64,000 nt of DNA from Tetrapyrgos nigripes (lineage: Eukaryota; Basidiomycota; Agaricomycetes; Agaricales; Campanellaceae): positions 124,001 to 188,000 of the forward strand of contig JAACJM010000081.1 of assembly GCA_013368315.1 (NCBI GenBank), given 5' to 3'. How positions within the stretch are numbered: position 1 is the stretch's first letter; every line of letters begins with the position of its first letter. The notes beneath the pieces were generated by a model that was given only the letters and a program-made list of their open reading frames with translations, did not search any database and was not told the origin of the DNA. The translations under genes and the position numbers were made by a program. Shown here in pieces: positions 50,101 through 60,969 of the stretch.

Positions 50101-50800
50101 TCTGGGAACCGGTTGCCAAAACAGATGTTGAAAGCAAACTCATCTCGCCTCACATTATCCGATTCCGTCGAAGCCCAGTCTGCTGTTCACCCTTGAAAAT
50201 CAGTTACATCTCCGCCGACACTAAATACTCTTTTTGAATTACTGTATGGTTGCTTTTCGGAGTCTGGCTGTGCGAGCTTCGCTGAGTCTTATGTCAGATC
50301 TAGTTGCTGCTAACAAGATCATTGCCAGGGCAGAGTTGGGTGTCGTCCCAGTTTGCGAAACGATATCAGCTTCCCTGAACGCGTACGACAGTCGGATCCA
50401 CTACTAGGTGGATATCGCGGATAAATCGACCTGGATCCCGCGAGATACAGATAGGCCCACAAAGAAAATCTCCAGCGAGTCTTGCCCTTCTGACCACAAA
50501 AGAGATCATATCTCCACCACAAAAACAAGAGGAAGTACTTCTCGATGATGAATTCGACATATGTAAAGGGACGAGCTTCTAAAAGCAAATCGTACCTCCA
50601 GTGCGCGACCGGATCGTGGGAGGTCGGCCGGACTCATGTATGCGACTTTTATGGCTGGATGTTTTGAAGAGTCCGGTAAAATCGTGTCAAAAAAGCACCC
50701 GCAATCATTCAAAATTGGACCCTCGACATTTGATTGCAATAATCCTATACTTTGCGGTAGAGGGTATAAGACTTGTTTCCTTTCCAGAGGTTTCCAAGTT
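47131..50800. other. No supported gene
   Basis: Short ORFs only, including a 103-codon minus-strand frame (49737-50048) with no recognisable motif. A short ATG microsatellite lies at about 47710-47730. The last few hundred bases would hold the promoter of the monooxygenase gene; I see no clear TATA element. Confidence 0.45.
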
Positions 50801-50809
50801 ACTCTCGAA

Positions 50810-52883
50810 ATGAGTTCTGGATCTAGGTTGAGAGTTGCCATTTGGTAGGTCCCCTGGCTTTGTCTTCCATTACCCACGGCATTACTCATGACAAACGTCG
50901 TTCCTTTCCTTTCGAAATGACATGACAGTGGTGCTGGTATAGCGGGATTGACGTGTGCTCTGGCACTGTCGGAATATCCAGATATAGAAATCGATGTCTT
51001 CGAAAGCGCTGGAAAGCTCGCCGAAGTTGGGGCTGGTATCGGCCTATTTCCACGTAAAAAAGAGGCTTCTAGGTATATCTTTCAATGAAGCTAAAGCCTC
51101 TTCCTTCCAGGTCCTTGGCAAATCATCCGGAAATTGGGTCTCGAACAAGACCTCCTAAAGACGACCGAGTCCAAGCTCATAGAAGGCCGAGGTATGATCA
51201 TATCTAGCTCGTACTTCGTTGTTTTAACTAATGACCGTGTCAGCTCCAAGCTTCCGGTATCGTAAAAGCGATCAACGTGAAGGAGTGGAATTCTTTAGGC
51301 TTTACACTCAAGGTCAGTCCGAGTCCTTTTCCTGACCAGCATTTTCACCAACCCTTCTATTGATTGTAGGATCCTTAATCTTGCTCCACCGCGCAGACTA
51401 TCAACAAACCCTCCTACACCACCTTCCAAAATCATGTCGAACGCACTGTTCCAAACGTCTACTGTCGTATCGACAGTCTCACAACCGTCACGGCGTGGAT
51501 CTTTTCTTTGAAGACGGCACTTCCTACTCTTGTGATGTCCTAATAGGCGCTGACGGACTCAAATCGGCTGTTCGAAGATGTATGCTGCACGAGAAATCTG
51601 GGATTGCTCAAGCAGAGGGTAGGTGGAAGGAATCTATGGAATTACTGCGTTCAGTGGACCCAATATGGAGTGGCCAAAATGCTTATCGAGCCTTGATACC
51701 CGCCGAGAAGTTGAGGGCTCGAGCACCATCTCATTCGGTGTTCACGGCTCCGATGCAGGTGGGTTGCTTATTTCCAGAATAAACATTGCCTAACGTCTGC
51801 TTTTCGCTGATGAAGTACTTGGGAAAGAATGGTGTGAGTACAAGTCGCTCTTCTGATTTCTAGCATTCACCGTCCTCATTCTGATTTCTTCCAACTGCAG
51901 TATGTCCTCACCTACCCCATCTCTGGCGGGAAAATGATCAACTTTGTGGCCTTTGATATAAGGCACGAACTCGAGAACACAAAATTCAATGGTCCGTGGG
52001 TGTCTACCTCAAATAAGTCCCGCTTTGCTTCCCGTTTTGCCGATTGGGAACCGGAGGTACAGACGTTATTGGAGGTAAGTATTTTTGTTTGCGAAGTTGA
52101 TTGTTATACTAAATCATGGATTTCCCTTCCCCATCATCGATCCTATCTGTCCTTAGTGTGTGGAAGAACCACTGCAGTGGGCTATACACACGATACCACC
52201 GATGAAGTCTTTTATTTCGGGGCGAGTCACTGTTATGGGCGATGCTGTAGGTCTTCTACATCATACAGTAAAGTTCTTTCTTGTTTCTGTCAATTTTGAC
52301 GTTTTGTATTTAGGCACATGCTATGACACCCCATGAAGGCTCAGGAGCAGGCCAGGCTATTGAGGTAGGTGTTGCCAGTTCCATTTCCGCCACTGCATTC
52401 CCAAGGACGAAGGAGAAAACTCGTTCTTACTTCGCACCTTCGATGAACTTCGACTAATCTTATCTTTGATAACTATTAGGATGCTTATCTCCTCGCCACC
52501 GTCCTCGGCCATCCACGTACCAACTCAACCAACGTCCACCACACTCTCAGTGTCTACGACTCCATCCGCAGACCCTTAGCCTACGACGTCATGGAGCATT
52601 CCCGGATGAACGGACATTACTTTTCACTAAACGTCGATGGCGTAGACTTTGATTCAAACAGCGTCAGTGTCCGAGAGAACAATTGGAGAATCTACGATAT
52701 GTAGCGAGGATGTTTGAGAAGAATTGGGAGTGGGGTGAGTCCGTGTTCCTATCTCTATCATTTGTCTCAAGAAGTATGACCTTTCTGACTGACTCGGGTT
52801 GGCTGGTTATGATTTATTTAGCATGGACAACATCGATAGATGGGATGGTGAAAGAAGCGGTTCGTCTGATGGAGTGCTCGTAA
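50810..52883 (+). CDS. FAD-dependent monooxygenase, salicylate hydroxylase-like, with a 3' frameshift
   Basis: Eleven exons: 50810-50844, 50929-51053, 51111-51191, 51244-51312, 51370-51758, 51816-51833, 51901-52074, 52157-52246, 52314-52364, 52480-52734 and 52822-52883. Start ATG 50810 gives MSSGSRLRVAICGAGIAGLT, with the GxGxxG FAD fold. Next are EIDVFESAGKLAEVGAGIGL, an Arg/Asp site LILLHRADYQQ, the DG motif DVLIGADGLKSAVRR and the GD motif GDAAHAMTPHEGSGAGQAIE. Such flavoproteins hydroxylate aromatic acids with NAD(P)H and O2. Exon lengths sum to 1349 nt, one short of 450 codons: within about 52665-52690 the frame slips, and the direct reading stops at TAG 52702. The later frame resumes as QLENLRYVARMFEKNWEWAW and ends in the usual DG.V.EAVRL.E tail. 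Either a real one-base deletion costing about 60 residues, or a sequence error. Confidence 0.88.
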
Positions 52884-53538
52884 CGCCAGCTTCTTCCTCC
52901 GGCAAATGAAAACGCCACAGATTTTCCGTCCCTTCAAGAAATTAACTTATAGAACTCATGAGCCATTCTTTTTCAATGAACAACGCACACCAGGTTTTCT
53001 GTCTTTTCATCTTTCATCGATATCTGCGGATTCCATGCTAGCTACTATGCTTCTATTGTACCATTTCTGACGCATTATACCGTTGTATCCTTACTGGACA
53101 TTCGCACTCGTACCTCCATGCCATGCATTTATGTTTCACGATTTTCGTCTTCGTTCGTCACTTCGTCTTTCAACTGTGGCGAATTTTTCTAAAAAAGGAT
53201 TTACTTCCCACTTATCTACTTACGGTCCTATCAATGAGAGTCTAGAGTCGATTGCTAACACTCGATTAGCTATAGCTTCTTGTGCCTGAGCGCCGCCGCC
53301 GCCGTCTAGATGAGAATGGCACGTGATCCCAGTCACAGCTTATGCAATCACGTCGGGTGGTCGGGTGGTCGGGATCCCGACGCCGCAGGTAGGTTGCTGA
53401 ATATTCGGCAAATTTGAACTCCGCCGAACAACTGTACAGCTGTTACAGTCACATGTACCGCTTGCTTTTCAAACCCCATTCGCACGCCCAGTTTATCCTC
53501 GTCGTTTTTCGTCGCTGCGCTTTCTTCAGGATCATAGT
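52884..53538. other. No supported gene
   Basis: Downstream flank of the monooxygenase gene. A short repeat GTCGGGTGGTCGGGTGGTCGG near 53350-53370 is the only structure noticed. Confidence 0.45.
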
Positions 53539-54189
53539 TAGGGCTCCGCACCGTCCCAGTACTGTACGGTTTGTACTGGTACCGTACAACGGATACGGTC
53601 CTGTACCGTATGGAACTTTTTGATCACAAAAATATGGGGTTGTACGGGTTCAGCCCGTATATGACCGTCTTCTTTACGACCGTATTACGGGTTTGTACGG
53701 TGTACGGGTCGGTCAAGCCTCGGTGACAAGTTTTCCTTCAACCTTTGACCGTTTCGCCCAGTTTTGGTCATTTTATTGTACATAAAATACTTGGTACACT
53801 GTAAAACCCAAGCCCGGAGAGCATCTTCATGCAAATTCGGATGAAAAAAGGTCTTAACGTGATATTGTTTAGATGTCAATGAGCTACAAAGTCAAGTGAA
53901 AAGTTTCAGACAGCTACCCTAACGTGCACAACCTCAAAATCTGTCCTCCAGCACAATCCTAAAGCTCTCAAGGACAGTACAAAGCCGCTAAAAGGTAAGC
54001 CTTCTGTATTATTTCACTCAGCCACACCAGTACGAACCGTATCCAGTAATACTGCTGTACCCGTACCCGTCCAGTATCATACAGGCTTCAAAATGAACCA
54101 GTACGATTACTGGTATGGGTATGCCGTACCAGTACTGAGCCTGCAAAATTTACAGGTGTACCAGTATTACTGGACGGTGCAAACCCCTA
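53539..54189. mobile_element. hAT-like non-autonomous element rich in GTACC/CAGTA words
   Basis: The left end is TAGGGCTCCGCACCGTCC followed by CAGTACTGTACGG; the right end read inward is TAGGGGTTTGCACCGTCC then AGTAATACTGG. Interior words such as GTACGGGT, CCGTACC and CAGTATTACTGG recur in both orientations, as in subterminal repeats of hAT elements. The flanking 8-mers (ATCATAGT and ATTACGAG) match only weakly, so the exact borders or the duplication have decayed. No transposase. Confidence 0.6.
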
Positions 54190-54489
54190 ATTACGAGGCC
54201 GAATGAAATGAGGCTGAGTCCTTTACACTCCGTTTCCGCATGTGGCGGTGCATATTCATCCTGTCTCCTCCCGTGCTGTTGTTTCCGGTTTCCTCCAAGT
54301 CCTTGCCCATATCTGCAGCCCCTGTATTTCTTAACATGACCAAACAACAACATTGTCTCAATATCTTTGTGCCGGACCAGTAACAAAAGTTTCCAATCTC
54401 AATCTTTCATTTTGTTGTCTTTTTTCTTTGTCTTGTTCTTATTTTTATTGCTTTCCTTTCTCTTTTGCTGTCTTTCATCTTTTGTTATC

Positions 54490-54665
54490 TTTCTCTCTCT
54501 CGATCTCTCGTCTTCTTCATTGCTTGCTTTCGTTTCTTTTTTCCTCTCTTCTCTCTCTCGATCTCTCGTCTTCTTCATTGCTTGCTTTCTTTTCTTTTTT
54601 CCTCTCTTCTCTCTCTCGATCTCTTGTCTTCTTCGTTGCTTGCTTTCTTTTCTTTTTTCCTCTCC
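54490..54665 (+). repeat. 58 bp pyrimidine-rich minisatellite, three copies
   Basis: CGATCTCTCGTCTTCTTC-type units start at 54501, 54559 and 54617, an exact spacing of 58 bp, each ending in a C/T-only tract. One strand is almost pure pyrimidine, which explains the Lys/Arg/Glu-rich shadow ORF on the minus strand. Confidence 0.88.
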
Positions 54666-55429
54666 TTTCCTCAACAGTTCACATGTTTGCTTATCGTCCA
54701 GTTATGGGTCTCTGCACCTCATCTGGCTTCTTCCCACTCCAGTAAAGAGAAAACCTGTGGCCTTGTACTTGCCATGTGTGACGTTGGCCCACATCCCTTT
54801 CATCATAGTTTAGGTAAGGGTGCAACATGTTCTTCGTGAGTATGATTTGGCTGACCTGCTTGTTTTTCATCTCATTCCAGGGTCTTGGCAGAGTTTTTCA
54901 CAATTGGACAGTGATTGGGAGGTCCAAGGAAGCATGAACATACATGTCTTGTGGTTTTCTATAGGCGTGGGCAGCGCTGCCAAGTTATTAGGTAATCACT
55001 AGTATTTATAGCTCAAAGACCTCTTTTTTTGGTCTGAGTACTCAGATAGACTTAAATATACCATCTACAAAATTTAATTGTCAAAGGCAGAGAAGAAGTG
55101 GTACTTATGTACTGTCCAATTTGCAGCCAAAATCAGCACACCTGAGTGGCTGTGTTGGCGCGGAAACACTGTCCTTGTCCTTTCTGTGAGTTCTACTTCG
55201 TTTTTTCTTGCAATTTTTGGTGTGAAGGCAGTTTAAAGATAAGCATACTGATCTATCAAATCAAATGTGAGATGTTGTGCTTGAGTGCTAGCGAAAATGG
55301 GAGGAAAGCAACCGTGTGGGATTTCAGTGATTATGTCGTATGTAGCTTAACAGTAGTATAGACTGGGGCAAAGGGCCATCGCTTCGCGTGGCAAATTACG
55401 AGGCAGGATATGTGATTTCCCTTAGCTTA

Positions 55430-55665
55430 GTCTGAGTCAACCAAACCAACACTGAATCAACCAAAATTCCAAGTCTGATTCAACCCAGGCACACATCTGA
55501 TTCAACCTTGGTCCACAGTCTGATTTAACCCAGGCACACATCTAATTCAACCTTGGTCCACAGTCTGATTTAACCTGACTCAATTCTCGCATCACTCTGA
55601 TTCAACCCAGACCTAAGCTCTCATTTTACTGAATCAACCTGGACTTTCCACCACTCTAAGTCTGA
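55430..55665 (+). repeat. Cluster of TGATTCAACC motifs with a 45 bp tandem duplication
   Basis: About nine copies of a TGA(T/A)T(C/T)AACC-like 10-mer in 230 bp. Two successive 45 bp units (about 55477-55521 and 55522-55566) contain AACCCAGGCACACATCT and TTCAACCTTGGTCCACA. The same motif forms a larger cluster at 59.15-59.65 kb. Confidence 0.7.
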
Positions 55666-55689
55666 GTCAGCCGCAGCGAGGTTAATGAT

Positions 55690-56385
55690 TCCCATTGATA
55701 TTGGCTTCGACTTCTCGCCCTTCAAGTGGCAGATTCTCAGCACGTCCTCTTGGTGTCCTCGCAGCATATCAGGTAAGCCAACCTTCTCTTTACCTTTTCA
55801 CTATTACTCATGTTTTTGCAGACAAAGGCTGTAGGCTTGTCAGACAGAGAACTTCTTGTGGGCCACCGCTTCGCGCAGGTATCAGAAATTTGCGGACACC
55901 CATATTTTCATTGCTATGGACTTATTCCTTGTCAAAACAATTGTTCCTCTTAGTTTATGGGATAGTACAAACATTCCTATCACCTGCTATGAATAATAGA
56001 GGTGCGGAAATATTCTTTTTTCTGCTGAATTTATTGCGATTTAATTTTTCAGGAGGGTGAACATTGCAAGGTTATATGAGAAAAGATTGAGGCAGAAAGG
56101 AAAACAAAGCGGGTAGAGAAAAAGAAGAATGCACCTCCCAGACTCAGACCAAAGCCATTGATCAAAGAGCAAGTCTTAAACAGGTCCAAAAAAGCTTTAC
56201 AGGAGGAAATTGCTGCAAAGCCAACAGAACCTCACCAGCCACATCAATCAACAGGTTCCAAGTGCAGACTTAATGCAGAAAATGGAAGTGAAGAGAAGAG
56301 GATAGACACCAATCTAAGAGACCACAGAGGCAGAGAAAATAGTCTCTTTACAGAAACTGGCTATTTCCAGAAATTACAATGAGTA
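55690..56385 (+). pseudogene. Possible decayed coding segment, Lys-rich tail
   Basis: The frame at about 56078-56382 reads KIEAERKTKRVEKKKNAPPR, then LRPKPLIKEQVLNRSKKALQ and a Pro/His/Ser-rich stretch to a stop. The basic, coiled-coil-like composition resembles the C-terminal tails of some transposases, but no catalytic domain is found upstream. The family is not established. Confidence 0.25.
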
Positions 56386-56416
56386 CAAATTATTATGAAG
56401 CTATTACAATGTATTA

Positions 56417-58052
56417 CAGTGGCCAAAAAAATTGTCCACATGTTTGGCACTTTTGGAAAGATTGCTGATTTAAGAGCTATTGAGCAGAAATCTCAAAACA
56501 TGGCTGGTGGTAGCAAGAAAGCCTTGGATTAGAGCTACAATAATCTGTCTGTTTTGTCTTATCTGGCCAAATATCTGTGGAGTTATGATTGATTTAAAAC
56601 TGTATGTCATTTGGACAATTTTTTGAGTTGCCACTTCAAAGTCATTATTGCAATAACCTGATGTGTTATACATGATGTCATGGGTGGAGCTGTACAGTAA
56701 TGTAATGTATACACTACAATGATGTCATAGCTGCCAGCTGGAGCATACATAGCAACATACAGATGCTCTACAGCCTCTATGAAAATCATGGGGTCCCTCA
56801 TATCAGCCCAGAAAGACAATCTCTACTCTCTCCTCTTAACTGCTTCTCCATCTGCAAAAATTGCAGCTCAGACTGGAGTATGGAAGCCAAGAGTTGCTTT
56901 TGTGGCTTAAAAGACAAATACAGACAATGAGAACAATACAGCAGGGTGTCCTAGAGGCTCTCTACTACTTGTGAAGAGGTTAGATTGGAAAAAAATCCAT
57001 TCTGGTAAAGCCAGATTGCTACACAAGTGGCCTGAAACATCAAGGCTCTTCTTGGACAACCTGTCCCAACCTATAACAGCCAAAACATTCCTGAAAACAT
57101 CTTGTGGCAATCTCCAAAACACAGAACAAGTGCAAACTTACAGTGACTTGCAGCAAGGTTCACTTGAAGTTTGCACAGATGTAAAAAGACCGGGCTGTAG
57201 AAGGCTGGAAGTGGGTTATTTGTTCAGATAAGACCAAAACCAATTATTTTGGGGCAAATATGCCCCAGCATGTGTGAGAAAAGAGAGATAAATTCATGGT
57301 ACAGCAAGATGTGACAGAAATGATGACATTTGAGAGAGAAAATGACATGATGGGGTAGGGTATGGGGCAACAGTAAGCAGTAAAAATGGTCCAGATGAAG
57401 GAGAAGATAGATTGCAAACACTATATGACCATCTTAAGTAACAAAATCCTGGAAAGCATTAATAATATGGGAGTTGATCCAGAGGTGGCCATTTTTCAGC
57501 TGGGTATTAACTTTCTAAAGTGCTATATCCAATGGTTTCCTTTATCAGAACATGTCTCTCTACCTATAAAAGCAACACTCTGCTTTCATACCTCAGTCTG
57601 AGCTGAAATTTTGATAGAGGGAGGGGCAGTTTGGAGGAGAGAGTAGAGATTGTCTTTCTGGGCTGATATGAGGGACCCCATGATTTTCATAGAAGCTGTA
57701 GAGCATCTGTATGTTGCTATGTATGCTCCAGCTGGCAGCTATGACATCATTCTGGTGTATACATCACATTACTGTACAGCTCCACCCATGACATCATGTA
57801 TAACACATCAGGTTATTGCAATAATGATTTTAAAGTGGCAACTCAAAAAATTGTCCAAATGACATACAATTTTAAATCAATCATAACTCCACAGATATGT
57901 GGCCAAATAAGACAAAACAGACAAATTATTGTAGCTCTAATCAAAGGCTTTCTTGCTACCACCAGCCATGTTTTGAGATTTCTGCTCAATAGCTCTTAAA
58001 TCAGCAATCTTTCCAAAAGTGCCAAACATGTGGACAATTTTTTTGGCCACTG
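56417..58052. mobile_element. Tc1/mariner-like element with ~420-470 bp inverted repeats
   Basis: Termini are CAGTGGCCAAAAAAATTGTC and its complement, with TA at 56415-56416 and 58053-58054. The left arm (56417 to about 56838, weaker to about 56892) is repeated inverted at about 57631-58052, so both arms encode the same shadow peptide (MSFWADMRDPMIF...). The middle (~700 bp) has only a short ORF (56971-57231, MKRLDWKKIHSG...) with no visible DDE/D motif. A non-autonomous element is the simplest reading. Flanking sequence is tandemly duplicated, giving an unoccupied copy of the insertion site at 58134-58270. Confidence 0.85.
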
Positions 58053-58270
58053 TATCTTGTATAAACATGCTAAGACATGTCCCTAATACCATCAATTGTT
58101 TGATATTCAAAGTTGACAAGTGCAAATGTTAAAACTACAATGAGTACAAATTATCTTGAAGTTATTGCAATGTATATCTTCCAGAAACATGCTAAGACAT
58201 GACCATAATACCACCAATCATAGTAACCAATCATTTGATATTCAAAGTTGACAAGTGCAAATGCTGGCAG
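58053..58270 (+). repeat. Tandem duplication preserving an empty insertion site
   Basis: Unit A is 56375-56416 joined to 58053-58133 (split by the Tc1-like element). Unit B, 58134 to about 58270, has the same order without the insertion: CTACAATGAGTACAAATTAT, ATTGCAATGTATATCTT, then AACATGCTAAGACATG and TTTGATATTCAAAGTTGACA. The site TGTATATCTT in B corresponds to TGTATTA|element|TATCTT in A. Confidence 0.78.
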
Positions 58271-58558
58271 CAAGCCTCAAAGCATTTGAGATGCATGAGA
58301 AAATTTTTGAGTGTCTTCAGCATTGCAACTTCACAATGAGTTGATTCATGAGGGTGTAGAAATCCTCTCTTGGTGTCCTGTAGAGAGATTATCTGTGGAA
58401 ACATTGGGAAAAAAAATTGTGGCTGTGCTTATCCCACTTTTTTGAAGATTTTTACACTCTGTGGACAGCAGATACAAGACCTTGAAAGTGTCTCTGAGGT
58501 AAGATATACATTTGGTATAGGAGATACAGTCTCATACAGTATTTACAATCCTATCTGC

Positions 58559-58760
58559 AGGGTGTCCGCAACCCTGCAAAGTGTCCGCAAATTTACCTAT
58601 ACCGCGCTTCGCGTGGCAATAACAAGGCCCCTAAATGTCGAAGGTGAAAGGTCTGGACCGGATCTGGCAAAAAAAGCCGGTAGGACGACTTGGCATAGCC
58701 ACAGCTGCAAAGCGGCGTTTATAAGAACGAATCCCTTAAAAGGGCCTCGTAAAGGCGGGG
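58559..58760. repeat. Dispersed repeat fragments with GTGTCCGCAA and CGCTTCGCG words
   Basis: Contains GGGTGTCCGCAACC and AGTGTCCGCAAATTT, then GCGCTTCGCGTGGCAA, and later ATAAGAACGAATCCCTTAAA. An inverted counterpart, CCGCTTCGCGCAGG...AAATTTGCGGACACCC, lies at about 55865-55905. Further pieces with ATCGCTTCGCGTGGCAA are at 6776 and 55377. These look like ends of one repeat family, possibly enclosing the 55.9-58.6 kb segment. Confidence 0.5.
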
Positions 58761-59149
58761 TTTTTGGAACGTGTAGAAGGCATCAGGTGTCACATCGTAA
58801 CTTGACAGCGTGTCAGCACTCTGACGTGTATTCGCAGACTGCCAGACTGCCAAAAGGACAGAAATCACAGTCCCAGCACGGACATAAGCTCTTCTATAGC
58901 GCAAACATCTGTACTGATTTGGTGCTATTCTCAAGTCCTGCGATTATGCTCTTACCGCAGGTCATCATTTCTTTGTGCTTATATTTTTGGGAGCTTTTGT
59001 ATATGTGCAGTAGCAAATATAGTACTGCTACTTATTCTGATCTATTCCGACAGTACCCGTAGGCTGCGACTGTGTGATTGGTACAGGTCAGAGTAGGCCC
59101 AGTAGGGTGGATTCCTTCTGAAATCCACCTTATCGTGAATCAGTAAAAT

Positions 59150-60000
59150 CTTACTTACGCCGGGTTGAATCTATTATATACAAAGTATATACATCAGTCT
59201 ACAAGACTAGGTTGAATCAGCAAGTAAACGCGCGACCGCGTTGTCTCAGTAAAATCCTACTGAGGGAGGCTAAATTAGAGAAATTGTCAACGCCAGGTTG
59301 AATCAGGAAATAAATGTACAACTGGGTTGACTCAGTAAGGTCGTACTGTGAAGCATTAGTCAGGGAATATTGACCATGGCTGAAAGGTCACGGTGACTGT
59401 CTAGCATGATCCAGCCTTACGTTTTAGAAAAGCACTGATTCAACTCACCAGTATGGTCAATAACTCATATTTTTATTTGCTGATGCAACCCAGCATAAGT
59501 ACAATTCACCTAATTCAACCTTTACCTTTTGGAAACATACTGATTCAATTTTACTGAGTCAATCTAGTCCTGTGTTTAGCTGCTGATTCAACCCACTGTA
59601 AGTATATTTTTACTAATTCAACCTTGCTAATTCTGAAACTTAACCAATTCACCCGGTCAGTACACAAGTCAATTTGGCGTAGATACAAACATGCTTCTGG
59701 TCCAACAATGAGAAAATGAGATAGCGATGATCCCCATTTCAGTGAAAGATTATTTTGTGTTCGAGAGCCTCAAAAGACGATGGAAGAATCTTTTTTGTGC
59801 TTTCTCAACCAGCTCAAGCTCAGGCTGTGCACCTCACATTTTAGGAAGTCATTGGTCGGTATGATTTCATCAGTGAGTCAGCCAAGTCATATTGTTACTT
59901 GCTTATTCAACCTGTCATAGGTGTAGATGAAGCACTTGAAAATACAAACATTCCCAATTCGACCCTAATTCAACCCACTAAGCTCAGGGAAAATACATAT
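59150..60000. repeat. Larger TGATTCAACC motif cluster with an orientation switch
   Basis: From about 59159 to 59340 the motif appears as GGTTGAATCA and GGTTGACTCAG (four or five times). From about 59438 to 59960 it appears in the other orientation as CTGATTCAACC, CTAATTCAACC and variants (eight or more times). CAGTAAAATC(C/T)TACT words accompany the first half. No gene is evident except a weak 93-codon ORF at 59899-60180. Confidence 0.65.
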
Positions 60001-60780
60001 TTTGCTACTGTGTTCCGGTACTTGACTAGGACTTTGAACAAGATTGCTCTGGCTCAGAAGGTGGTATTTTTGAGCACTGCAAGCATTTGTACAGATGTAC
60101 TGAGCTTCCCTGGGCATGCGGAAATTTGGCTAGTTGGTAACATGAATAACGCGGACCATCAGACGTGCACTCAAGAATGAAAACAAATCTGACTTGTAAT
60201 GACCATTCTGTCAGTTCTTTGATCAGTACCTTTTCAAAACATCAAGGTTGAAGCAGAAAAATACGACATATCAGAATGGACAATGATCAAGCTATTGCCA
60301 AGCTATGCTACATACATATGGACAGTATATCTACAAGCCGTAAGGTTAACGCCCTCAAAGTTCGTGTAATGAAGAGTGAGTTGAAAGTGGCTGCCCGACC
60401 CCATTCCATATAGACGAACAATAGATGAAGACGTAGATGCAGGCTGTGCAACTGAAGGGGGAACCAGAAAGGTGTAGGTATGGAGGTACAGGGTACGGTT
60501 ATGGGTATGGAGTCAAGTATCAATTAGCTTCATCCCATGGTTAATGGCAAGTGTCTAAGGGGAATTATCAGGCTGAATTTAGGACAATTACATTGAAATC
60601 ACAGCAGTGTATGGTCTACAAGGTTTATCTGATTTTAAAGCATGTTAATAATCCAGAAATTAATAAAAGAATCCATGTGGCTGAATCTTTGATCCATTTT
60701 AATTCTATGCATTTATATGGACCCTTTCAAGTCTAATACATAATTTTGATGTGGAGGGGAACAATTTGGTCTGCCTTATC

Positions 60781-60945
60781 TTGTAGTCACACCTGTACCC
60801 ACACCTGTACCTCCCATACCCATACCCGTACCTCCCATGCCCATACCCCATACCTCCCGTACCCGTACCTGTATCCGTACCTCCCGTACCTGTACCCCAT
60901 AACTACTGGAACTGTTACTGTACCTGCCGTACCCGCACTTCATTA
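60781..60945 (+). repeat. GTACC/CATACC simple-sequence tract
   Basis: Degenerate hexamer-based run of CCGTACCT, CCCATACC and CTGTACC words. A related tract in the opposite orientation (GGTATGGAGGTACAGGGTAC) lies at about 60477-60515, so the two form a loose inverted pair of unknown origin. Confidence 0.6.
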
Positions 60946-60969
60946 CTATACCATTGCCGGCATCTAATT

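Noticed and set aside
54399..54674. Lys/Arg/Glu-rich 91-codon minus-strand ORF
   Set aside because: It is the complement of the 58 bp pyrimidine-rich minisatellite.
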